Shown: positions 1-10,500 of the stretch, one piece after another | How the letters are laid out: the number at the start of each line of letters is the position of its first letter | How positions within the stretch are numbered: position 1 is the stretch's first letter | Assembly: GCA_949316235.1 (NCBI GenBank) | Contig: OX438751.1 | Span: 2,090,413 to 2,154,412 of the forward strand | Direction of reading: 5' to 3' | Source: Oegoconia quadripuncta | Taxonomy: Eukaryota; Arthropoda; Insecta; Lepidoptera; Autostichidae | Length of the DNA: 64,000 nt | Notes under the pieces: model-generated | Database searches by the model: none | The model's input: the letters and a program-made list of their open reading frames with translations, nothing else | Told to the model about the DNA's origin: nothing | Translations under genes and position numbers: made by a program

Positions 1-66
1 TTTCCAGAGTAACTGGTTGGAAGCGGACTGCATCCAGCGATTTCCCGCGACCTTCATCAGGTCGCA
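1..66 (-). mobile_element. 3' fragment of RTE-like non-LTR retrotransposon
   Basis: On the minus strand this reads as the end of an RTE-type element: a stretch about the Trp-Met/Leu-Gln region followed by GGTCGCGGGAAATCGCTGG. The same block recurs at 18560-18590 (+) and 48400-48450 (-). It is cut by the window edge. The class is inferred from the shared 3' block. Confidence 0.45.
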
Positions 67-660
67 AATTTTGTACAAACCAATATGTGACTACCTATCA
101 GCCCTCAAGAATATACATAAATACGAACCAGCTAACCAGCTTTTTTTGTGGAGCAGTGATCAATATGTATCCCAAACAACCGAATAATCGATATTTTTCA
201 CGTGGTGCAACTTAATGTGGAGTTGGAGACAGTTCGCAATGACGCTGACGTAAGCATTTGAAGTTCGGATGGCGGAAGACATATCGAAATGCTAGAGACC
301 CGAGATTGTAAAAAGGGAGCAAAGTAATATTTTACGGTTAAGATGTATTTTCATCCTTTATGTAACAATCTACTTTTTTTCTGGGAACACGATCACTAAT
401 AAAATTATATCGTCCAGGTAGACTTAGTGTTAAAAGCTAAATATCTTCGAAACGGCTTAAACGACTTCCATCAAATATAGCTAAGACCTTATCTCTTGGT
501 TTAATCTTAAATATTTATAAAAAAATTGAAAATTTAGAAAACCCTCGAAAGACTATGATAACATCGAAATCACCAAAAAACTGTGTTAAGAGCTCAAATC
601 TTCGATACGGCTTACCTAAATGATCATCAAACATGACTGGAAACTGTCCCTTCATTTAGA
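67..660. other. Unassigned non-coding stretch
   Basis: No gene is seen. Two loosely similar blocks, at about 438-478 and 590-632, share a pattern of 'aaatcttcga-acggctta' followed by 'atcaaa'. This suggests an old internal duplication in an unrecognised repeat. Confidence 0.4.
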
Positions 661-670
661 CAAAAGCTGG

Positions 671-728
671 ACACGCACCCACACACACAAACATACGCAC
701 ACACTCGCACACACACGCACACACACAG

Positions 729-820
<92 letters not shown>

Positions 821-943
821 GCGCGCACACACACACACACGCACGCACACAAGCACACGCACGCACGCACACACACACACACACGCACACAAGCACACGC
901 ACGCACGCACGCACGCAGCCACACACACGCGCACACACACACA
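671..943. repeat. (CA)n microsatellite, long and partly impure
   Basis: About 270 bp of nearly uninterrupted CA dinucleotides. There is a pure core of about 50 units (roughly 729-818) flanked by CACG/CACA-variant repeats. All ORFs across it (His-Thr or Cys-Val runs) are artefacts of the repeat. Confidence 0.97.
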
Positions 944-1011
944 AGAGGGCGCTTCAGTGGTCAAGAAAGAACGTTAAAAAATAATACAAACAAATGTACC
1001 TTCATCATCTC

Positions 1012-1155
1012 AGCCTGTAGACATCCCGCTACAGGGATATCGGCCTTCCCTCGTATAATAGTCCACAACGCTGGCCCAATGCGGGTTGGGGACTTCTCAT
1101 TTCCTTCACCATTTATGAGCAGTCGGATGTAAGAAATGTACCTTAATTCCGACAT
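1012..1155 (-). mobile_element. Fragment of tRNA-derived SINE, family D
   Basis: Matches the internal part of the fuller copy at 43661-43958: the CAATGCGGGTTGGGGACTTC block and the 'gagcagtcggat' block are shared. The tRNA-like head is missing. Confidence 0.6.
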
Positions 1156-1489
1156 AATTTAGTGTTTTTCATTCTACATCAACCTGTTCCGTCTGAATCG
1201 GCACTGCACCCAACGTCATGAAACACATGGTACCCGTCGTTTTTTTTCGGGTGTTACTTATAAAGTGTAGGTAACACCAAATCATTAAGTAGGTACAATT
1301 AATATTTCTTATTTCCAGACGACGGCGAGCCCTTCTGTAACAGCTCGTATATTTGCGCAATGTACTTTACAATGACCACCTTTACGCACAAGGGTGTCGG
1401 CGACATCCTACCGAGGAAACAGAAGGAGGTGAGATGGTCTTTGGTTTAAAAGGAAACGGTAGTAACAAATTTTCATACAAGTTCGACTC

Positions 1490-1665
1490 TCCATTCAATA
1501 GCCAATGCATGGAACTCCCTTCTGGCGTCAGTCTTTCCTGAATCCTACAACCTTGGGGTCTTCAATAGCAGAGTGAGTAGGCATTTACTGGGATCGCATG
1601 CTTCATCTTCGACCACATCGTCACTTTCCATCAGATGAGATTGTGGTCAAACGGGAATCCAGTCA
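1490..1665 (+). mobile_element. C-terminal remnant of a non-LTR reverse transcriptase
   Basis: One frame reads W-N-S-L-L-A-S-V-F-P-E-S-Y-N-L-G-V-F then S-R-V-x-R-H-L, the usual C-terminal tail of jockey/CR1-type elements. The sequence is repeated in inverse orientation at 56060-56190. It is truncated at the 5' side and has stops. Confidence 0.6.
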
Positions 1666-1787
1666 ATCATAAAAGAAAGCTATTAATCAACCACATGTGA
1701 AAAAATTTACAATATTTTACCCACCTGATGAGAGAATACACGAAATGGATTTCAGCTATTTTTGTAATGTAAAAAATGTAAAAAAGA

Positions 1788-1940
1788 AACGAGCCTACAC
1801 CTCCCTCAAAGGCCGGCAACGCATCTGTGATCCTTTTGGTGTTGCGGGTGTCCATGGGCGGCGGTGATTGCTTTCCATCAGGTGACCCGCATGCTCGTTT
1901 GCCGCCCTCCCATATAAAAAAAAAAAAAAAAAAAAAAATG
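1788..1940 (+). mobile_element. 3' tail of non-LTR element (same family as 20.6-21.5 kb)
   Basis: Encodes the end of a reverse transcriptase ([13 protein letters not shown]), then the 3' UTR block containing CATCAGGTGACCCGCATGC, and a poly-A of about 20 bases. Severely 5' truncated. Sister copies lie at 21410-21548 and 28308-28445. Confidence 0.8.
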
Positions 1941-2120
1941 AGCTTTTGTGCCAAATAATGCTTCAAGGGAAAAAATTACCACAGAATTAATATAGTACTA
2001 ACGTACTACAGTAGTTTCAATATTTTAAGTAGGTAAGCATTCTGGCAATCCTCATTCTCATACGCAGAGACTGCTTTACTTATGATTATAATTTATATGC
2101 AAAAAGCTGTGCTTAAATAG

Positions 2121-2547
2121 TAATAATAATAAATATTTCTGACACTTACTCCAATCATCTTGTCCCAACTGATAAACATTAATTTTTTTTTTTAATATAC
2201 TTAAACATATGTATACACAGCGCCATCTAGTTCCACAATAAGCAACTATATGCTTGTGTTGTGGATACTAGATGGGTGATATACTACATAAATACATTTT
2301 TTTTTTGTAAATAAACACTTATTATAAATAGAAAACATCCATAACTCGGGTACACATGTCCGTATTCATCACACAAACATATGCCCCTAGCGGGATTCGA
2401 ACCCGCAACCTTTTAGTATAGTGGTCAGAGTTGCTAACCACTACACCAAACATACATGAGTTATATAAACATCAATGACTCGGGAATAAATGTTCGTAAT
2501 CATCACACAAGTTAGCTTCGCTGTTAGAGTCACTATCCACTACACCA
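2121..2547 (-). mobile_element. SINE family C copy, split by a SINE family B insertion
   Basis: The AT-rich tail (2121-2192) and the body with its partial tRNA-like head (2453-2547) belong to family C. They are separated by the complete family B copy at 2193-2452. The family C consensus can be read from 22326-22570. Confidence 0.65.
2193..2452 (-). mobile_element. tRNA-derived SINE, family B
   Basis: On the minus strand: a tRNA-like head with A box (TGGTGTAGTGGTTAGCAACT) and B box (GGGTTCGAATCCCGC), a body, then the end block CTAGATGGCGCTGTGTGTA. One of at least nine family B copies in the window. Confidence 0.85.
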
Positions 2548-2574
2548 AGAACTATTCAAACCCCATAGTTCGCC

Positions 2575-3345
2575 AAAAAAGAACGAACGTTTGGGGTGGC
2601 AGCGTTGACATAAATAGAGTGTTTATTGCTCAAAAGAAATGTGTTCGGGCAATAATAGGTAGATCACCGCGAGAGTCATGCAAGCCATTGTTCAAGTCCC
2701 TAAAAATACTACCCTTGCCATGCATGTATTTTCTCGAAGTGGCTAGTTTTGTTAAAAATAATATACATCTTTTCAAAAAAGTTAAGGACCTGCACTCCAG
2801 AAATCTGAGAGATACCAACAGGTTGGTATACGAGAGTATTCCCAGGTTAACTCAGTATCTAAAGCAATGTAATGGAATGTGTATCAAAATCTATAATGCT
2901 GTACCTGACGACATAAAACTATTACCCAAAGATTTATTTAAATGTAGATTAAGAGCATGGTTACAACAGAAAAATTGCTATTCAATAAACAGTATATTGA
3001 CTTTAAGAAACGTATGACATGTAAATTTTAACATCTATGAAATTAAAAATCGTGAGAATGACATTTGAATTATATAAATACTATTTACCGACTGACCCGA
3101 ATGTAATATTTGTACGTATGACTATTTTGACGTTAAATCGAATTTAATTGACAACTTGCATAAATTATTTAGATATTATTATATTTTACTAACTTATAAA
3201 TTTTGTTTTTGGAAATAATTATTAAAAATGTATATTTGCATGCCACATAAGGTAAAATATGCGAACTTTATATAATAATGTATTGTTACCATCTTGTTCA
3301 CCATATTTTCAGCAAATAAATGATTGTGATTATGATTATGAAGTC
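2575..3345 (+). mobile_element. Non-LTR retrotransposon, reverse-transcriptase C-terminal remnant
   Basis: The frame from about 2620 to 3017 holds the typical tail of jockey/CR1-like reverse transcriptases: Q-K-K-C-V-R-A-I-I-G, then C-K-P-L-F-K-S-L-K-I-L-P-L-P, and near the end Y-N-A-V-P-D-D-I-K. A 3' UTR of about 330 bp ends in a short ATTATG-like simple repeat. The catalytic domain is absent, so this is a dead-on-arrival 5'-truncated copy. Confidence 0.8.
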
Positions 3346-3492
3346 ATTTATGTCTTTTGAAAATCAGCAGCGTGCGTCGGATTTTTTGTCCATCAGTGTT
3401 TTGTTCTCCGTGTGTGCTTGTATAGAATACCATACATGGTCCATTTGGATCTTGTCGTGTGGCCGACAAAAGGCCGTCGTCTTCACTGCCCC

Positions 3493-3792
3493 ATAATAAT
3501 AAATAAATAATAATAAATAAATAATAATAAATAAATAAATATCCTTAGACATACACACAGCGCCATCTAGTTCCACAGTAAGCAATAGTTCCACAGTAAG
3601 CAACTATATGCTTGTGTTGATGTAATACATAAATACATTTTTTTGTAAATAAATACTTATTATAAATGAAAACATCCATAACTCGGGTACACATGTCCGT
3701 ATTCATCACACAAACATATGCCCCTAGCGGGATTCGAACCCGCAACCTTTTGGTATAGTGGTCAGAGTTGCTAACCATTACACCAAACAGGT
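3493..3792 (-). mobile_element. tRNA-derived SINE, family B
   Basis: Full family B copy with an expanded (ATAA)n tail at 3493-3540. A 17-bp stretch of the body (TTCCACAGTAAGCAA...) is duplicated at about 3570-3603. The head with A and B boxes lies at 3725-3790 on the minus strand. Confidence 0.85.
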
Positions 3793-3983
3793 CGTCGATA
3801 ATGATGAACGAGTTTCTTGAAATAGAAATTTGACCCATTTGAATGGCTGATACGATGATAAACTTTTTCAAAGCTATTTTAATTTGCGAAACAAACATTT
3901 ATCTCGATGATTACATCAGAAAGCACATCAGTTTGTCGTAGGAAACGTATAAACTACAGCTTGCCCACTAAAAACTACTAAAA

Positions 3984-4311
3984 CTCCGTGGCTCAATGTG
4001 AACAATATGGGGTTTACGAATCGGAGATCGAGGGTTCGATCCCCAGCGAGGTACATGTTTAGTACTCGCTTTGGTTCGTGGTAGGGCATTTTAAATGGCT
4101 GGGTAGCTACCACCATCTTATCTAAGTCTGCCGCCAAACAGCAATGTTAATTTAATAGTATTGCTGTATTCCGGCTGTCGGAGCTAAGATAGCCAGTCCC
4201 CCAAATAAGATGTGGTTTCCGGGTTAGTACACTTCCACCTTCGATCTCATCTTCACTTAACATCAGGTGTAATTGAGATCAAGTGCTAACCCGTTGTATG
4301 CATAAAAAAAA
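3984..4311 (+). mobile_element. tRNA-derived SINE, family A
   Basis: Head CTCCGTGGCTCAATGT with B box GGGTTCGATCCCCAGCG, body containing TAAGATAGCCAGTCCCCCAA, and 3' block CATCAGGTGTNATTGAG followed by poly-A. It lies just upstream of the first visible exon of the left channel-like gene and is therefore intronic. Family A is the commonest repeat here (at least eleven copies). Confidence 0.9.
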
Positions 4312-4412
4312 GTTGTAGGTACTTGTGATTAGCTTTATTAGTATGTATGAAGCGAATAATGATGAAATTGCTTAATATCTCCGCTTGGTTGATTGATTAT
4401 ATTATCCGACAG

Positions 4413-4544
4413 GTGGTATTTGCTGTGATCCTTCAAGTGATATCCACGATGGTCTACATGATATACGTGGGCGAGTTCTCCAACATCATCCAGTACCAGT
4501 CGTTCAGATCCTTCGGCTACTTCTGCAAGCACTTGGAGCTGCAG
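4413..4544 (+). CDS. Left channel-like gene, visible exon 1 (end of S6, start of C-linker)
   Basis: 44 codons, phase 0 at both ends, acceptor TTATCCGACAG and donor CAG/GTCATT. Encodes a hydrophobic helix (F-A-V-I-L-Q-V-I-S-T-M-V-Y-M-I-Y-V-G) running into F-R-S-F-G-Y-F-C-K-H-L. This is where HCN channels have the end of S6 and the A' helix. The matching exon of the paralogue is 60629-60760, also 132 nt. Confidence 0.85.
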
Positions 4545-7500
4545 GTCATTTCGATAATAAATTATAACCATAGACTCATATATTACTGCGTATAATCCGG
4601 CTCAAACAATCAAAATTGCACCACATAATTGGTGTTATAACGCGAGTTTGGAACGATGACGGACGGACAGATAGACAGACGGACGAAGACATGAGCGACA
4701 GCAATAGGACTCCGTTTGGCCTTCGGGCACGGAGCCCTAAAAATGAACACTTTTGTAAATCACCACAGGAGTTCCTGAAAAACAACCGCGTGGCAAAGAA
4801 CTTGGTGTCGATGGTGAAAAGGTACTCTCTGCACCTGTGGAAGCAATCGCGAGGGGTACAGGTGCCCCACTTTCTTGTCAAGGCCCCGATGTGCTTCAAA
4901 TTGAAGATCATGTCCGCGGCCTACCTGAAGCACCTCACGCAGGTTGGTTTAATCTGAAAAAAAGTCGCAGGCCACAACATGCCATACTAATCTGTTCGCT
5001 AAACAAATTTAGCTAGCATACACACGCTTGTGTGAATGTGTGTCCCATACACGCGAGCAGTGAGCTGCCGCCAGGCATTTGTATTAAATTGACTGGGGTA
5101 GTGTCGCTTCTTCAGTTTTATTCCTTGGCTGTGCTAGTTTGGATAATAATATACTGACTGACGAATAAAGACGATACGATATATCGAAGAAATTTTTTTT
5201 GTGTGAGGAGAATTCTTACGGTCGACTGGGAAGGGACTGGGCCCAGCCAGTGCCAAATTCGTACCGGCTAAAAACCTCATTTTGTCATTTCCTTTTTGTC
5301 TTCCAGAGAACTTATTTCTCTATTTATTTATTTTTTGACAACAATTTTACAATTCCTTATCTTTCTAATACAATGGTATACTACTTGTTATTGCTAGTGC
5401 TAGAAGATCGAAGCTATTACATTCATTAGACTTAAGTTCCATTATCATATGAATCATCAATATGTGTTACCATTGATGGAATAGGGCACTCTAACGTAGT
5501 CTCTCACTATGAGTGTCTTAAGGAAACTCAAGATCATTCAACAATTTGTGGACTGGGTCACTCCGGTCGTACTGGGAATCTATGGCATATCAATAATCTC
5601 ATGACATGGTTTATATTTTTTTGTTTTATTTCATTAAATTATTCAAAAATAGTATGACGTTGACGTAACAATGGTTACATACTTATACTTTATTAATTAA
5701 TTTTGACATACATTATAATAATACGTATAATGCTATTTTATATATGTGTTTTTCATGTTTGACCTGGACGCAACAATGGTGTCGATTCTGATGTACAACG
5801 AACTAACTAAATTTAAAGCAGATACATCCTTTTCTAACACTATTAACATGAAAGGGACGACTATAAATTAAGGCCTGTCAAATTAAGTTAAGAGCTGTCA
5901 AAACAAGTCGCTCCATAGTATTTTAATCGTGACGTCGCTAGGTGTACACCTAATATTGATAAAGAAGTGCTTGTTTTGATCCTTTTACTTAATTTGACAG
6001 GACTTAATTATATGTCGTCCTTTTCATGTATTAGTGGTTAGAAAAGGATACATATAATTTAAATTTAGTTAGTTCGTTGTACATCCGAATCGACACCAAT
6101 GGTTACAATTTTTAAGACTCTAACGACATACTTATTGAAAATATGGCAATAGGTTTAATTTCTTTCTTACTTTGTTCATTTTGTGACTTAACAATATTTT
6201 AACATTATATTTATATTAAAAAATCTAATAATTCTACAAATCTTTAAGATGTATGTGTATAGTTATTATTTTATTATTTGACAATCACTTTTATTTTAGA
6301 AATCATAAATTTACGGAACTGTATGTATGACATGATATTGTAAAAGTGAACTAAATAAATCTAATCTAATCTAATCTATGACGGAGCCCTATGTTCAGCA
6401 GTGGATGTGCTGTGGATGAAATAATGCTTTATGTTGTAAGTAGATATGGAGATCTACAACATCAGAATGAAATACTTCTTAGCCGATAGATTCCAGTTCT
6501 ATGCCCTAGAACTATCTACGCATTGGAGTCAGCCTGACAGTTGTTTGGATTTAAATCTCTGTTCCAGCACCCTGCCTTCAAAAACTGCGAGTCGGCGTTC
6601 CTTCGACAACTTGTCGGCTGCTTGCATCATTATACCTACAGTCCAGGTATTGTAGAACTCCTTACCTTCACCTCAAGAGCGTTAGATACCTGGACCCTAA
6701 TTCTCGTGCACACGACATTTAATTGTCGATAGACATCGATAGATTTGTCACAGAAAGTGATAGACATGGCAAAGTCTATCCACAGTTAAATGTAAAGTGA
6801 GCGACAATTGGGATCCAGATTCGTCATCACCAGCCTCATACGTCCCCTCTGTTGTGGCACAGCCTTCTTTCAGGGTATGGGTTATATTCCATCATGTGAG
6901 CCCAGTACGGATTAATGAATTTGTATCAGTGTTTTTAAGTTGCCCTTATAGACCATCGACATAGCTGAACGATTGATTTTAATACTATCCAACGTGACCT
7001 CTGAAGCAGGGAATCACTCGTATTGAGATGCCACTGCGAATGCGACTGCGCGACGTATGCTTCTAGATATCTGATTACGGGGGGAAATTGATGATGAGGT
7101 TGTGTTATGAATGCAAGGATAGTGTAGACCCAATATTTTCATAAACATGTGAAAAAATAAGTAAAAAGAATGTTTTTTATGCATAACGGGTTTGCACTTT
7201 ATCTCAATAAGTGAAAATGAGGCCGAAGGTGGAAACGTACTGACCCGGGAACCCCATCTTATTTGGGGGACTGGCTAACTTATCTCTGACAACCGGAACA
7301 CAACATAACTTATAACATTGCTGTTTGGCGGCAGACTTAGATAAGATAGTAGTAGCTAACACATTTAAAATGCCCTACCGCCAACTAAATCGAGTACTAA
7401 ACATGTACCTATCCCGGCGGGGATCGAACCCGCGACCTCCGACTCGTAAACCCTATGTTGTTCATATTGAGCTACGGAGGCTGTTAAATACCTACCTATA

Positions 7501-10500
7501 AAAAAGCATAAACAAGACGACATTACTCAACAGATTTAGCCCTGTTTATCTAAATGTATATATATACAATGTGATAGGGGTGGTACTTCTAACCCATTAA
7601 GGCTAAATACTACATCCAAAAAAAATAATATGGGGGGTCCAGCCCTCTTCCCCCTAAATTTATGACCATTTTTATTTTATTTTCAATGTACTGCGGCGCG
7701 CTCGATACTTTATGCGATATCAAAGGTTTCATACGTCGTAGAAACATGAAAAAAATGGCAAACGGTACCTAATGATACTGGCTAACTAATCAATTACTTT
7801 GTTTTGTATGTTTGAGATTATTTTGGTAAGAAAAAAAAATTATTACTTAATTATTTTGTGATTTAAAATCACTTTTTTTATGTTTTCACGGATTGCTCAA
7901 AACTAAGTAATATTATTTTTTTTGTCGATGATTTTGGATGTAGTACTGAGCCTTAACGGGTTAGAAGTACCACCCCTATCACATTGTATATACTGCCGCG
8001 CGCCAGTATATATACATTTAGATTCGCGCCATCTATCGGATTGTCCTGGAACCCGTGAGAAAGGTACACTTGTACCTATTGAATTGTTTAGAGATGGGTT
8101 CACGGGTTCGCCGATAAATGGCGCCAGTCTTTACATAATTGTGCCGACAGCGTCAGGTGAAGTTCTATACTGAACACAGCTTTATGTAACTTGTATAGCG
8201 GCATATCTTTCAAACTATGCTCAAGCGCTGATCCATGCTTGGGCCACATTCTGAAATACGGGCCTTAGACTGGAGTCCGAGGTTGACTTGAGTCCGAGGT
8301 TGACTTGAGCCCGAGGTTGACTTGAGCCCGAGGTTGACTTGAGCCCTTCTGTGTAATTCGATTAATTCGTAATTGGTGTTTTGGGGTAAATTTTATTGCG
8401 CGAACTCAGTAGTCGGACACAGTTATTATTAATAATCATGTTTCTAATTTCAACAGATATATTTGTCGTAAGAGAGAGCGAGATAACAGACACCATGTAC
8501 TTTATGCACATGGGACGAGTGTTTGAGATCGACGAAGATATGGATGATACAATAAGTCAGTTTGACTCCGGTGAGCACTTTGGCATGGTGAGTATTTATT
8601 TTTGTTACATGCAAAACATTCTTTTTTTGATATAAGCTTATTCTCTAACCATAGTGATAGCCACGATGTTAATACAAGGAACAATATTGCGTCATCTGCT
8701 AATGTTAGCAGACTTCTCAAAGTTTGTAAATCCTTCAAAGGCCAATGAGAGGAGGCTATACCTCAATGGTGAGGACGTGTAAGGCTGCTTATGAGTGAAC
8801 TAATCTATCACAGGAAGTATCGCTAAAGCTACCATACATACCATACATACTCTACACTATCCAAGATGCACCCTCGCTTCGTCACAGCGTCTTTGTCGAG
8901 CTTACATAAAATAAAGACGTTTACGACGATGGTCAGGGATTTACTTCTAACAGTTATAATTTCTTGAAAGTTTTTAAATCGAACTTAAGGACTTGTATGA
9001 CGTATGGTTATAATTTTCCGTGAAACCCCGCTGAGGTGATAATATGATGAGGACATCAAAGTCTGTTACTTGACGTAGTCAATCAAGGTACCTGTCTATT
9101 GTTTAACGCTTGCAATTGCACATATAACGGTACTGAATATATTATTCATGTGTGTTTCATTTGATAAGCAATTCAACAATGGGTCTAGTTTAGTCTATAG
9201 GCTAGACTTATATTGTCAATGGCCAATCATGTTCAAAGCTTGAGTTCGTATGTTAGGTACTTTAACTATCTAAATTATAATATAAATTCAGTTGCAGGGT
9301 TTGGTACGAGATACGCCTTTTACATACTCTTATAAAGTCATGAGGAAATCTGAGGTCCTCAGTCTTCATCTGGACGACTGGGAGCATCTTTTGGCACATT
9401 TCCCAAAGAGCAGGTACGCCATTTACAAGAATATTCCTGATCATCCACCCAGTAATCCTCCTGGTGAAGACATCGGTTCGACAAAACCATCCAAAAAAGA
9501 TATGACGACCTCTGCAACTTCAGGTATAACGATACCTGCTAATCAGTTTGATAAGTCTACAGACGCTCTATCCCTGCCAGCAGTAGTTTCGGCAGCTCCA
9601 CAAGGCCCACCGACTGCAGCAGCAGCAGCCGCAGCATCCAGGAAACTGGCAGTCGCCGCGGCAGCTGGCGCAGGAGCAGCTGCAGCAGCAATAGAACAAA
9701 CTAAATCAAAAGGCAAAATAGAAACCCGTGATTTGAAGTTAAAAGAAATTCCCAGCCGTCTAGATACAGGCCCTCATGTAGAGCTAGACTCGTATCTTTG
9801 GCCGGTTGATAGCAGGCGTAAATCTGAGGAAATTGAAATAGACGCAACAGGTAAAAAGAAAACGGAGACGAGCAAACTTGCAACTCTTAAAGAAGAAACA
9901 AAAAAAGCAGAACAAAAAGAAAGTCTTGCAGCTATTAAAATCTCGACAAAAGACGAAACGAAAGAGATGAAGAGTAAATTTGCAATGCGTGAAGAGGAAA
10001 GTAAAATAGTAGAACCAAAAGAAAGTCTTGCAATTATTAAAAGCGCTCCAAGTGTTTCGGAACACGTTCAAGCATCAGATATTTTACTTGTACCTAAAGA
10101 AGAAAAACTACGCAGAGTATCATCGGACACCTCAGTTGCACACGAAGAAGAAGATGAGAAACCGCCACCATCAACATTCCTAAGAAGAATGACGCAGTCT
10201 GCAAAGAAATTTGTAAAATCGCAAGTAGATATTAATGATATCGAAGATTCTTTGCAAATGGAAGAAGACATGAAAACTACATCAGCGCTTTTAGAGAAAT
10301 TTGAAAAGAAGGCTAGACAGTCAGGTAGTCAGGCCAAACAAGGTTTTAAAGATGAAGACAAAGAATCTGTGAATAGAGATGCAGAGGAATTTAATGATTT
10401 AAGAGCACCTACTCATTCGAGCATCCCAGGACTTGTAGAAAAAGTTGACGCAAATGATGATGCCACCACTTCAAAAATGCCGCCTTTACCCTTTGATCGA

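Noticed and set aside
620..1132. ORFs of His-Thr or Cys-Val repeats on both strands
   Set aside because: Pure products of the CA microsatellite; all frames are open because the dinucleotide has no stop codons.
2380..2450. tRNA genes (here and at 3725, 40083, 43880, 46275, 48605, 49641, 58010 and others)
   Set aside because: The A and B boxes belong to tRNA-derived SINE heads with common bodies and tails; the cloverleaf arms do not pair well.
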